Source: Patagioenas fasciata
Lineage: Eukaryota; Chordata; Aves; Columbiformes; Columbidae
Direction of reading: 5' to 3'
DNA: 64,000 bases
Assembly: GCF_037038585.1 (NCBI RefSeq)
Contig: NC_092525.1
Span: 23,890,867 to 23,954,866, forward strand
Shown here: positions 42,401 through 49,735 of the stretch, one piece after another
How positions within the stretch are numbered: the first letter of the stretch is position 1
Layout of the letters: every line of letters begins with the position of its first letter
Translations under genes and position numbers: made by a program
The notes under the pieces: generated by a model
The model's database searches: none
What the model saw: only the letters and a program-made list of their open reading frames with translations
What the model was told of the DNA's origin: nothing

Positions 42401-45258
42401 ATTTGGTGCCACTCTTGAGTATTCATTTGCTCATCAAGAAGTGCACAGACAAATTGAGACTGGTGATGTTTGAGTTACTTACTGTTGATCTATTGGATCA
42501 TCAGATTTCAGCGCAGGAACCCCCCCCCTGCCCCGTTAGAACATAGAAGAAATGTGAAATTAATTTCCTTGTCAGACTTATTACTATGGACATGTTTAAT
42601 GCAACTGTGCATTTCACACCAGCTCACATCTTTACCTCATCTTTCCATTCTCCTTTGCTGTTCCTGCAAGATGCTGTGAAAGTAAGCAGTGGCATCCCTT
42701 TTATAATTGAAACTAAAGTGAGAGATGAATTTAATTATCAGGGGAAGCAGTTTTCCGTATTCCTGTTGTCATCTTGCTCTGGCAAAGATATACTGGGATC
42801 CTGTTACAGACGTGCAGCTCTGACAAATTCATGTGCCATTGTGCATGCAGGGTATATATATACAGTCACTAATTCAGTCCTTAGATACTCAGGCTTACTT
42901 CATAATCTTGCATCTGCAAACCAGTTCTTGGCATCTTTATCATCCAACCCACAAGAAATACTGCAGGTCTGTGGTAGTCATGTCTCAGTGCTGTGACAAG
43001 GTCTTGCCCTCTGATCTGCGTGGAACAGTGAGAATATTCATCAAATGCCATGTTGGTCGTGAGAACAGCTTACTGTAAGGGCACAGAATCGTCTGCTCGT
43101 ATGGAACCACTGACACAGACGGGTGAGATCAGTCCCACAGCAACCAGCACAGCTCTAACACAGAAATCATAGCACAGAGATAGACATCAGCTTGGTAAGA
43201 CCTTATCTCTTCCATTAAAAAAAAAAAAAAAGAACAGGCTTCTTTGTCTGCCAGCCTTGCTGCTTAGCTGACTGATGAGTGCTGAAAGGCGATGTTTGGC
43301 AGCCTGCTGACAAGCAGGGAAGCCTGAGCGATGTAGCATTGTAAGCGGCACGGGTTTTCTGTCGGGCATTTCACCTCTAACTTTTCCCTGAACCATCTGC
43401 TGCGTTCCAATGTCAAGAATGTAAGGCTTGTTTGTGAGCTCTGAAACAATTTGAGCTTTGTGTTGGCTCCATGGCAATCAATCTAGCGGCAGTATCTGCA
43501 TATCATCCTCCAGCTGAGGGTCAGGATATGTTTTCAGTCACAGAAAGTAGGTTTGCCTGAAGTTTTACACTCCCCCTCCTCCCCTTTTTTGTGTGGCACT
43601 GTTGAGAATGGTCCTAGAAAACTGGATAGCTTGGAGGGAACAGCTTGAAAAGTTTGTCGATTGAAAGGAGTAAGTTTTTGAATTCAAGCCTCACAGTAAG
43701 GAACTTGGCATTTATAATTTATGCAAGCGCAGGCAGTGACTGACCTGATCAGAATCTAGAACTGCTTCAAGGCGCGTTTCTGCTGGCAGCGTGTCTAGTG
43801 GAGCACACGTGGGTATTGTAAGAAGCTCAACTTCAGCTAAGTGAAAATCATTGGAAAAATCATCACATCGAGATTTTATTTTTCTCCCCACCACCACTTT
43901 TCTACCATGGCTTCTCCTCTGCCCACTGAGCCCCTTCAGCTTTAGAAGACTCTGTAGAAATGGGGACACTAAGAGAACAAAAGACGAGTCTCTGTGAGCT
44001 CTGTGTAGCAGGCTTGTTGTGCTCAGTGGGAAAAAAAAAAACTAGACCCAGTCTCACCAGAGTTGATTCAAAATCTTCAGCTGAAGTTGTTGATTTGTCT
44101 TTGTCAGTGCTGGTGGTGGGAAGGTAAATTTTAGAGGGGAGGAGGGCATACTTTGAACAGTTTCTTCTATTAATGTATCTTGTCTCTTCCCTCTTCTTTT
44201 TTTTTTTTTTCCTTTGCTTTTTAAAATGAAAAATTGGGCCCCAACAATGTTGACTAACCAAAAATGTAAAAATTATCTTTTAGAGTCAGCCTGTTGAGTT
44301 GTGGACTGTAAAGCCGTTTGGCTGCCCTTCCTCTAGCACAGTGTCGTGTCTCTCGCAGTAAGATAAATGGTTAAGGCAGGACTCCTAACAAATGCAAGAT
44401 GTGAATATTACCCATTTTTGGGTTGGGCACACGCAGTGTGGGAGAATTAAGAGGGGGAGGCACCCCGTTAGCGTTCCCAGCGGTGGGGGAAAGCTCCAGG
44501 ACTGATTCACTGGTTAGTGGCCATCGTGGAGCTCCCCGGTGGCAGCTCTGCCTTGAAGCAGCTCCATGGGAGACCAAATGCTGCTCTGAGGGGTTTATTT
44601 CGGAGAGGCAGCTGCGTGCCCCTGCGTGGGGCTGGGAACAGCGGGGAGCTCTGACAGAGATGGATTAGCAGGCGGGGAAGTGGCCAACGCTGCCAGAAGA
44701 GGTTTGGTTGTAACTTGGCTTTGTAAATTCCCGCAAAATGGCCTGCAGCATGTCCAACCGATGTGTCCACGTGCATAAAAATAAATTAGTGATGTGGAAA
44801 CTGGCTGTCAAAACTGTTTTACGTATTACATTTACAGCAGTAGACCCAGGTCCTATGAGACTGGGCCAAAATGCCTTCTGCTCTGCAGGGGGAGGATTCT
44901 GGAACAGAAAATGCAATTTCCTCTTCATTGGTGGGTTTGTAAATCAGAAAACAAAATGTTCCTCGGGGAAGACATTGCCAAAATAAACAGTGTCAGCCCA
45001 TCCCATTAGTGAGCAGCCTCTGTGTGTGCAGGCCTGCTTTCGCGTGGGGAAACGGAGAAACCTCCAATGCCTGAGCGTCCGGGCTCTATAACCGGTTCCT
45101 TTCTCCCCTCTGTCTGCAGGAAAATCCGCAAGCTGCTTTCCTCCTCTGAAGCCAAGCGAGCCGCCAGACGCCCTTACAAACCCATTATCCTCCGGCCCAT
45201 CCAGGCAGTGCAGCTCCGCCAGCCCATGAACGATGAACCCATAATCATTGAGGATTAA
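361..45258 (+). CDS. MTA1: MTA1, metastasis-associated protein 1 (NuRD subunit), 5'-truncated by the window edge
   Basis: Fourteen clear exons plus one candidate 12-nt microexon join into one open frame of about 532 residues (528 without the microexon) ending in TAA at 45256-45258. MTA proteins are NuRD scaffolds in the nucleus: ELM2-SANT recruits and activates HDAC1/2, and two C-terminal regions bind RBBP4/7. Counting from the first residue in the window, I see ELM2 (1-100), SANT (102-155), GATA-type zinc finger (Cys210, 213, 231, 234), a first RBBP-binding region (294-317), a basic nuclear-localisation cluster (465-468) and a second RBBP motif (499-507). The BAH domain and the ELM2 start must lie upstream. 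The C-terminal third fits MTA1 rather than MTA2 or MTA3, because the MTA1-type tail and its Ile-Glu-Asp end are present. CRIP2 downstream agrees with vertebrate synteny. All introns are GT-AG. In rat a short C-terminal product (ZG29p) arises by internal initiation; I cannot tell whether that happens here. Confidence 0.97.
464..3495 (+). other. MTA1: MTA1 intron (3.0 kb)
   Basis: Phase 2 intron. It holds scattered A and T runs, including a 20-bp A/T palindrome around an AGCT core at 2725-2744, and a locally GC-richer patch near 2150-2240. A 140-codon minus-strand open frame at 2040-2462 resembles nothing I know and is probably chance. No transposon or RNA gene recognised. Confidence 0.85.
3496..3595 (+). 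CDS. MTA1: MTA1 exon: ELM2 domain, C-terminal part
   Basis: Translates as (R)[15 protein letters not shown] and ends [10 protein letters not shown], the conserved MTA1 ELM2 segment that precedes the SANT linker. Acceptor TTTCTTTCAG and donor GTAAGG are both good. Its 100 bases complete the split Arg codon and leave a phase 0 intron. Confidence 0.97.
3596..4901 (+). other. MTA1: MTA1 intron (1.3 kb)
   Basis: Phase 0 intron, AT-rich, ending in a T-rich stretch before the acceptor CATGTAG. Nothing recognised in it. Confidence 0.85.
4902..5090 (+). CDS. MTA1: MTA1 exon: ELM2 end and SANT helices 1-2
   Basis: 63 whole codons from [10 protein letters not shown] to [11 protein letters not shown], followed by donor GTAAGT. 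The Glu-Glu-Trp-Ser start of SANT helix 1 is at residues 103-106 of the window frame, and the Phe-Glu-Glu-Ala-Leu and Tyr-Gly-Lys-Asp-Phe core of the fold follows. The SANT domain sits on HDAC1/2 and, in this family, helps bind an inositol phosphate that activates the deacetylase. It is the largest early exon and very strongly conserved. Confidence 0.98.
5091..6186 (+). other. MTA1: MTA1 intron (1.1 kb)
   Basis: Phase 0 intron. Contains a T run at about 5786-5799 and a perfect MEF2-type site CTATTTTTAG at 5985-5994. No repeat element recognised. Confidence 0.85.
6187..6261 (+). CDS. MTA1: MTA1 exon: SANT helix 3
   Basis: 25 codons, [17 protein letters not shown] then TTDRYVQQ, with acceptor CCCCAG and donor GTAAGA. 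This is the third SANT helix. The Tyr-Tyr-Tyr-x-Trp-Lys face (residues 143-148) corresponds to the surface that contacts HDAC and inositol phosphate in ELM2-SANT proteins. That is family knowledge and is not shown by the DNA. Confidence 0.97.
11430..11547. repeat. A/C-rich minisatellite, 16-bp unit
   Basis: Almost pure A and C. The unit AAACAAACAAAACCCC occurs twice perfectly (11495-11510 and 11511-11526), followed by a third decayed copy and flanked by looser (CAAA)n sequence. Long open frames on both strands here are artefacts of the composition. Confidence 0.85.
12787..12830 (+). mobile_element. CR1 LINE 3'-end fragment
   Basis: ATGAGGTTGGACTAGAGGCC followed by TCCAGAGGTTCATCC matches the well-known CR1 3'UTR end (gggTTGGACTAGatgacctc...AGGTccc). 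Only the last few dozen bases survive and the terminal repeat is gone, so it is an old, heavily truncated copy. Confidence 0.7.
13731..13766. repeat. A/C-rich low-complexity stretch
   Basis: AAAAACAAACAAACCAACAA followed by A-rich, CCACCA-containing sequence. Same composition as the 11430 and 24194 repeats but too short to define a unit. Confidence 0.6.
14071..14129 (+). CDS. MTA1: MTA1 exon: basic helix after SANT
   Basis: [19 protein letters not shown] plus a split Tyr codon (TA|T, phase 2). Acceptor is TTTCCCAAAG after a 13-T run; donor is GTAAGT. This charged segment leads from the SANT domain towards the zinc finger. Confidence 0.97.
14795..14876. repeat. A/T-rich block
   Basis: Roughly 80 bases of almost only A and T (TAATATAATTTATAAATATA and similar). 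Such blocks are easily unwound and can act as matrix-attachment DNA; nothing here proves a role. Confidence 0.5.
17134..17197. repeat. Nested AT-rich inverted repeat
   Basis: The outer 10-bp arms AAAATGTATT (17134-17143) and AATACATTTT (17188-17197) are perfectly complementary. Between them lies a perfect 7-bp hairpin, TGTAAAT (17153-17159) and ATTTACA (17165-17171), with a 5-base loop. CTGTAAAATGTAAATT and CTGTAAATGTAAATT also form an imperfect direct repeat. Confidence 0.6.
17509..17563. repeat. T/G-rich low-complexity stretch
   Basis: Runs such as GTTTGTTTTTGTTGTTC and GTTTGTTTGGTTGGG; this is the complement of the A/C-rich composition seen elsewhere in the introns. Confidence 0.55.
20797..20912 (+). 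CDS. MTA1: MTA1 exon: linker and first zinc-finger cysteine pair
   Basis: Completes the split Tyr, then reads [18 protein letters not shown] to GRACESCY, followed by donor GTAAGT. The CESC pair (residues 210 and 213) is the first half of the GATA-type zinc finger. The stretch between Thr197 and Gly207 (GVQAQNTAA) differs from the mammalian sequence I remember, so it looks like a fast-evolving linker. Confidence 0.97.
20913..21760 (+). other. MTA1: MTA1 intron (0.85 kb)
   Basis: Phase 1 intron that divides the zinc finger between its two cysteine pairs. A short (TA)n run lies at 21725-21737. Nothing else recognised. Confidence 0.85.
21761..21912 (+). CDS. MTA1: MTA1 exon: GATA-type zinc finger, second half
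   Basis: Reads (T)[20 protein letters not shown] onward to [11 protein letters not shown], with donor GTAGGT. Cys231 and Cys234 complete the Cys-x2-Cys-x17-Cys-x2-Cys pattern. The finger and its basic follow-up ([12 protein letters not shown]) are the typical MTA zinc-finger block. Confidence 0.98.
21913..23540 (+). other. MTA1: MTA1 intron (1.6 kb)
   Basis: Phase 0 intron. Contains a 14-T run ending near 22451 and an (AATA)n stretch at 23262-23280. No element or gene recognised. Confidence 0.85.
23541..23730 (+). CDS. MTA1: MTA1 exon: first RBBP4/7-binding region
   Basis: Reads [15 protein letters not shown] to [10 protein letters not shown] plus the first base of a Cys codon. It includes [20 protein letters not shown] and RHPY, the basic helix-loop that in MTA1 binds one RBBP4/7 subunit. 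Donor is GTGAGT. The nearly unchanged sequence argues for strong constraint. Confidence 0.98.
23731..24101 (+). other. MTA1: MTA1 intron (0.37 kb)
   Basis: Shortest MTA1 intron in the window, phase 1, with a T-rich acceptor tract. Nothing recognised inside. Confidence 0.85.
24102..24191 (+). CDS. MTA1: MTA1 exon: CTARLPEAS segment
   Basis: Completes Cys, reads [18 protein letters not shown] through VLRYL and leaves the first base of Glu. Phase 1 on both sides and 90 bases long, so skipping it would keep the frame. The donor GTATTA is weak (no G at +5) and is followed at once by an A run and an A/C repeat. Confidence 0.96.
24192..26015 (+). other. MTA1: MTA1 intron (1.8 kb)
   Basis: Phase 1 intron. 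Apart from the A/C repeat at its start I see no element. A 142-codon plus-strand frame at 24319-24747 has no recognisable similarity and is probably chance. Confidence 0.85.
24194..24271. repeat. A/C-rich tandem repeat beside a splice donor
   Basis: An A run is followed by about two and a half copies of an 18-19 bp unit, AAAAACCCACAACCAAAC, beginning a few bases after the exon end at 24191. Confidence 0.8.
26016..26168 (+). CDS. MTA1: MTA1 exon: proline/serine-rich tail segment
   Basis: Reads (E)[18 protein letters not shown] to [11 protein letters not shown] and SYEQHNGMD plus one base of Gly. Typical of MTA1; the [16 protein letters not shown] block is a good discriminator. Phase 1 on both sides, acceptor TTTTTACAACAG, donor GTAAAT. 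Confidence 0.97.
26169..27159 (+). other. MTA1: MTA1 intron (1.0 kb)
   Basis: Phase 1 intron with a 9-G run near 26290 and a locally GC-richer patch around 26570-26720. A minus-strand frame of 135 codons (26478-26885) overlaps that patch, has no recognisable match and is treated as chance. Confidence 0.85.
27160..27195 (+). CDS. MTA1: MTA1 small exon, 36 nt
   Basis: Encodes (G)[11 protein letters not shown] plus the first base of Gly, exactly the MTA1 sequence. Acceptor CTCTGTCAG, donor GTAAGA. Phase 1 on both sides and divisible by three, so it can be skipped in frame. Confidence 0.96.
32640..32703. repeat. TA/CA/TG microsatellite
   Basis: Alternating purine-pyrimidine sequence: TATGTATATCTATACACACA, then (CA)n and TATATATATTTATATGATG. 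Likely polymorphic in length. Confidence 0.75.
32883..32901. promoter_or_regulatory. Palindrome with AP-1 site
   Basis: GTGTTGA and TCAACAC are perfect inverted 7-mers around a 5-base centre, and the overlap contains the AP-1 consensus TGACTCA (32891-32897). Sites like this occur by chance in long introns, so function is unproven. Confidence 0.3.
33409..33420 (+). CDS. MTA1: MTA1 candidate 12-nt microexon
   Basis: GAACTTACTTAG lies between the acceptor CTTGGTAG (preceded by a pyrimidine-rich tract at 33373-33394) and the perfect donor GTAAGT. It joins the phase 1 exons on either side without a stop and adds Thr-Tyr-Leu-Gly between SRG and LPNHG. A TGC lies 12 bases before the acceptor, as in SRRM4-dependent neural microexons. 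Usage is inferred; no transcript data can be seen here. Confidence 0.65.
   Translation, partial: ELT
33421..38303 (+). other. MTA1: MTA1 intron (4.9 kb)
   Basis: Phase 1 intron. Several T and A runs (for example 35351-35361) but no recognised element or gene. If the microexon is skipped, this and the previous intron are one intron of 11.1 kb. Confidence 0.8.
38304..38335 (+). CDS. MTA1: MTA1 small exon, 32 nt
   Basis: Completes Gly and encodes [10 protein letters not shown], the equivalent of the mammalian LANHGQTRHM segment. Acceptor TGTTAG, donor GTAAGA. Starts after a phase 1 intron and ends in phase 0, so skipping it would shift the frame. Confidence 0.95.
38336..41169 (+). other. MTA1: MTA1 intron (2.8 kb)
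   Basis: Phase 0 intron. A short (ATCT)n run lies at 38543-38556. Otherwise nothing recognised. Confidence 0.85.
41170..41321 (+). CDS. MTA1: MTA1 exon: nuclear-localisation cluster
   Basis: Reads [18 protein letters not shown] through [12 protein letters not shown] to FYMATEET plus a split Arg codon (AG|G, phase 2). KRRR at residues 465-468 is the basic cluster assigned to nuclear import in this family. Acceptor CACGTTAG, donor GTATGA. Confidence 0.97.
41322..45119 (+). other. MTA1: MTA1 last intron (3.8 kb)
   Basis: Phase 2 intron, GC-richer than the earlier ones. It has a 15-A run (43217-43231) and a 10-A run near 44032. Open frames of 129 and 136 codons (42157-42546, 42586-42996) have no recognisable similarity. 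Whether the A runs are remnants of retroposed tails cannot be told. Confidence 0.85.
45120..45258 (+). CDS. MTA1: MTA1 terminal coding exon: second RBBP4/7-binding motif and stop
   Basis: Completes Arg and reads [20 protein letters not shown], ending in NDEPIIIED before the stop [13 protein letters not shown] (residues 499-508) is the motif that binds the second RBBP4/7. The segment between it and the C-terminus lacks the run of prolines known from mammalian MTA1. Confidence 0.98.
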
Positions 45259-45449
45259 CACACGCCGAGCGGCTCTCTGGGTGACGGTGGATCTGTCTGA
45301 AAGAATCTCTCCTCCAATATATACTTGAGTTTCTATGGCTACAGCATTGAACTAACTGTTGAAGAGAGGGAACTTTTGAGGAACCGTTTTGCATCTTTTA
45401 GACCCTTAAAAGGAACTCAGCCCTGCTCTGAGCCTCTGACCACAGACTG

Positions 45450-45541
45450 CTCTCTCTCTTGCGTGTGCTCTCTCTCCTTCTTTCTCCTTTCTTTTCTTTT
45501 TTTCCTTTCTGTTTTTTTGTTTTTTGTTTTTTTTTTTTTTT
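45450..45541 (+). repeat. MTA1: Pyrimidine tract in the MTA1 3'UTR
   Basis: About 90 bases almost free of A, starting with (CT)n and ending in runs of T broken by single G. It would be a likely target for PTB- or Hu-type RNA-binding proteins if present in the mature transcript. Confidence 0.75.
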
Positions 45542-46814
45542 AATTAATTTTTGGTAGTCTCTTTTCCCCTTTGCTTCTACCCCTTTTGTAGACAGGGGGA
45601 GGGAAAGTAAGTTTAACTTATTAAGAGAATGTGGACTAGTACTTTTTAGCTTTGTTTCCTCTTCCAGTGTATGAAGAGCTAGAACCCTTCATTTTGTGAC
45701 TAAGCTCTTGTTGCAAAGCCGTTTTTACGAGGCTGTGTTGTAAGATTTCTCTTTTTCTTTTTTTTTTTTTTTAAATTTTGTGGACGGTGCCATTTTTTAT
45801 TTCATTTATATTATTCCTTTTGTAGATAAATTTCCAACCTTTAACTGATATTTGGAAACAGGAGCTGAAAGCCAGCCCCAGGTTCAGCCAGTTTTCTTTG
45901 GTCCTGTCCCTTATGATTTTTGGATCATTTCACACGGCCAGTTGTGCTCATGCACAAGACAGAAACAACTCAGGCTGAGAAAGGAGTGAGCTAAGAACTG
46001 AAGAACCTTGCAGAACATTACACTAACGTTGTGTGCAGTGGAGGCCAGGCTGCCAGGATTAGGTGTCCTTACTCTAGTCAATACCGGGGAGATCTGGCCC
46101 GTGGTGTTTCTCCCAGTAACCAGCAGTGTCCGTGCTGCCTTCTCTCTGACGTCTGGAATCCTACATGCTGTTGTGCCACCGAGACCCAGCAGTAGGCCCA
46201 GCAGTCCAGCAAGTGTAATGAATTGCTTTGCTCTGGCTCCAAGAGTCAAGTACACCAATGCCCAGGGACATTTTGCTTAGAACTCTGAACCTGTTTGAGC
46301 ATCAGTGTTTTTGGACACACCTCTCCCAGGACAAGACCTGGTTTCTCTTTAATTGCGTTATTGTATGTTTTCCCATTTTGAAGGGAATTTAAATTACAGC
46401 TGGGTTTTCATTCAAACACATTGTGTCTGAAATTAAGTGTTTTTTTCCCTCCTTGACATTTCTTGTGTTTGAGGTTTCTTGCATCTCTTGAACTTCTTAT
46501 GTATTTGCAAGTCTGTATAATTTCTTTTTCATATGTCTTCTCATTGCAGTGCATTTGCTGAATGCCCTGCTCTGTTTTGAAAGGATGTAAACTATCATTT
46601 GCAACTTGTGCTGATCTGTACATGTACCTGCCTCAAGCAGACACAGCATGTAATAACCCCTAAGTCATTCCATATGTGTCAGCGGTGAGATGAGCCAAAG
46701 TTGTATTTGGGTTATCACAGTCCAACCGTGATTCTGTGCAACTCTGCTAACCCCCACCTGGGTTAGACAGAAAGGAATCCCCACAAAATGAAAACAATTC
46801 AGTTAACTTTACTT

Positions 46815-46820
46815 AATAAA
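46815..46820 (+). terminator. MTA1: MTA1 polyadenylation signal AATAAA
   Basis: Canonical hexamer, followed 25 bases later by a CA cleavage candidate and by the T-rich stretch CTTTTTGTCTCTTCTG. It is the only canonical signal I found in the 3'UTR. Confidence 0.8.
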
Positions 46821-48882
46821 CCTGGAAAGTGAGCTTTTGTGAAACATCTGCTTTTTGTCTCTTCTGCAATAGCCGCACCGCGCCGGGGGAGCCATCGAGC
46901 TGGTACGTACCCCACGGCGCTCCTGCCCTCACACCCCAGAGCGTGTTCTGCTACCAAGTGTTTGCATAACTGCGGCACGTCCCCCTGCTGCCTGTGCCAT
47001 TACGTTGTGCAGGGCAAGAGTCATTCACAGTTTGATTCCCCTCATACACGATTTGGACACTTCCAGCACTTCAGGCTGTGACTCCCTCCCTCCTCTTCCT
47101 CCTTTTAACTGCGGCAGCAGATGCAGCGCCAGAGCTCTGAATGAGCCTTTTGTCCGTGGTGGCTCCTGCATCTTGCTGCACAGGGACATGACTCTGGCAT
47201 GTGGCAGAATGAAATCCCTGGGGGTGAGTGGCCGAACCTTCTGACATTTCAGTACTTCTCCACTTGTGTGTTCACTCCTTACTGGGATGAGCAAAGCAGG
47301 CTCAATGTTTGGTCTTGTTTGCTGCTCAGAAGTGGTAAGATTTACTCTGTGCTGTGAGTAGCTGTGCAATTTAGCAGGTGTTGTAAGTGTATCCAATGCT
47401 GCTGGTCAACTTTTCTTACCCATAACTTAAAGGCCAGAGGGGACAGCCATTCCTGAAGGACATGCTGCATAGGAAGGGCACCAGGTTCACTACACAGAAA
47501 CCCTCCAGGCTGTGTGCAGTGGTGCGGGACTGCACCAAAGACCACTGGCAGTTTTACTGCTCCTCCATCAACCTGTGGTACTAACCCCCATGTGCATAAG
47601 AAATACTGCTGACTGCAAGAAAGTTTTGTAACACAGGGAAGGTCTCCTAGGGATTCCTTCCTGTTGCAAAATGAAATCTAAAGAGATCACATGGAAAAAA
47701 TCTGTGTCCAAATTGGCCTCAGCCCCTCCGCAGTGGGATTTGGAGCTGCTGCCTCAGCTGTAGCAGAGGGATGAGCTCTGCCTGGGCTCTGGGGCAGCTC
47801 TGAGGTCCCTGCACACTGGGGACAATGCGCTCCATCCAGCTCTTGCTGAGACTCAGAAACTGTTTAGGCTGCACCAGGAGCTCAGTAACCACCTGGGGGT
47901 GCCAGCCCTGCAGTTTCCAGCCACTTAAAAGCTTTCTTGGAGCGGCTCCAAAGATTGCTCTGGGAGTGCGTCCAGGCAAGGAGAGGGAAAATCCTGTGCT
48001 GCCCTGACTTTGAAGGATCCCTCGCATGTCCTTTCACACGGATGCCGTCTTTTCGGTGTGCGGTAGCAGACTCGCTCCTTTGTGGTTCACTGGTTTATGT
48101 TCGTACCAGCTTGGGAGGAGAGGTTGGAAGAAACCTTTAGCAACCAAAGGAAAATGCTACCTCTTGGGAAGTGCGGAGTGAATGGTAGGTCCCACCAGTG
48201 ACCTACCTGAGCTGTCACTCTTACGTCAGCTGCTGTCACTAAGCCTCTCCTGTACCAACCTGCCTTCCATAACCACGTTCATATGCTGATGTGCTGTTGC
48301 TGCAGGAATTGCCTTTGATTATTCACTCTCTGGCTCTAGAGCCTTGTAAAAATTAAAAAAAAAAAAGGTTCATACAGCTGGGGCAGTGTCCTGTTTTCAA
48401 TGTCCCTTTCACATCGTAAAGAGCCCTGGAGATTGTAGGGGACAAATTCTGATGGGAGTCGCAGTGAGAGACGCTGGGCTGGCCCTGGGGCGTGTTAGCT
48501 CTGCAGCGCAGAGCCTGGGGTTTGGAAGTGCCCGCCTACCCCGAGCAGGGATTGCTACCTCGCCCGTCTCCAGTCCCGAGTAAGTTTTGCCACATGCATT
48601 TGGGTATTTTTCCCTTAGCCGTGTGTCCCTGGCATCCCCCTCCTTCACTTGCTTTTCTTCGCAGACGTGGGAGCAGACATGGGAGAAGGCTGAGCTTTGA
48701 GCTCACGTGGATGGGGCGTGCTGGCCTCCAGACTCGATATGGTGCTTCTACTTTTACTGGCTCAAAAGTAGCAGGGAGCTGGTCAGGAAAGTCTTTTAAA
48801 AATAAAACAAAAATCAAAACATTCCTACAATACTTTAGACAACATACTTTTGTTACAGTTTTGTTTTTTTTAAATTAACTTG

Positions 48883-48914
48883 GGAATTTGTTGTTGTTTT
48901 GTTTTGTTTTTTTC
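48883..48914. repeat. T/G-rich low-complexity stretch
   Basis: GGGAATTTGTTGTTGTTTTG followed by TTTTGTTTTTTT; simple sequence. Confidence 0.55.
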
Positions 48915-49649
48915 CTTTGCATTTTACTAGCCTGTCAGTAGCAGCTCCCTGTGATCTCTGGTGCTGTAACATGATGGCAGCACACTGTCCGCAGCAGGAC
49001 TGTTGAAATAATGGGGAAAAAAGCAAAGCATGACCAAACGCAGTAATTATGAAACTCACATTTCTGCTGTGGGAGGTGGGCTGTAACTAGGATGCTACTG
49101 TAGAGCTGTGAAGCAAAATACACACTGAAATTTCCTTTGAAATGGAAATTTGGAGCCCGTGCCAGCTCTGCTGCCGGCTCTGGCTCTCGGTGCAAGCGTT
49201 ACACAAGCCAGAGCTTGAGAAGCCTGTGAGTCTTTTTCAGATGGTCAGTTTGTGTCATGGTGGAGCCGATTTCCACCACCGGGTTAGGAGGTACAGCAGA
49301 GGAGGGGGGGGAAGGGGCAGATAACCTGCTCAAATGATGGCACAGGCACCACTGGGCTGAGTAGTGCCATGGGAGGTGTGCAAGCCTGGGGGATTCAAGA
49401 GAAGATGAAGAATAAAATCTGGCAGATTTTGGCTGGCAGGAGGAGGAAGAATTTTGATACAGTTACAGAAACTGGACCCTCCATCTCTTCTGGTTTTCTT
49501 GATCCGTCATGGCACCACAGGCTTAAAAGCACATTTAGCTTGAAATAAGCGTTGGCAGCAGTGTTAAGGGGGAGAAATGAGAGATGGCTGCAGAAAGGCA
49601 AGTCAAGGCATGACAGTCCACTCTAGCTGGCTTGCTACAGCTCCATTTA

Positions 49650-49735
49650 TTTGTTGCTTTTGTTTGTTTGGGGTTTTTTATTATTTCATTTTGATTTGGG
49701 TTTGTGTTGCTTGTTTGGTTTTGGGTTTTTTTTGC
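49650..49735. repeat. T/G-rich low-complexity stretch
   Basis: About 85 bases of T with single and triple G (TTTTGTTTGTTTGGGGTTTT and similar), the complementary composition of the MTA1 intron A/C repeats. Confidence 0.7.

Larger units (their letters stand above)
45259..46846 (+). other. MTA1: MTA1 3'UTR
   Basis: About 1.6 kb from the stop codon to the inferred cleavage point after the single clear AATAAA. It contains a long pyrimidine tract (45450-45541) and a T run (45757-45772). The end is inferred from the signal and the following T-rich region. Confidence 0.75.

Noticed and set aside
46711-46745. Resemblance of TCCAACCGTGATTCTGTG to a CR1 3' end inside the MTA1 3'UTR
   Set aside because: Only about 18 bases match and the rest of the CR1 tail is missing; too short to call.
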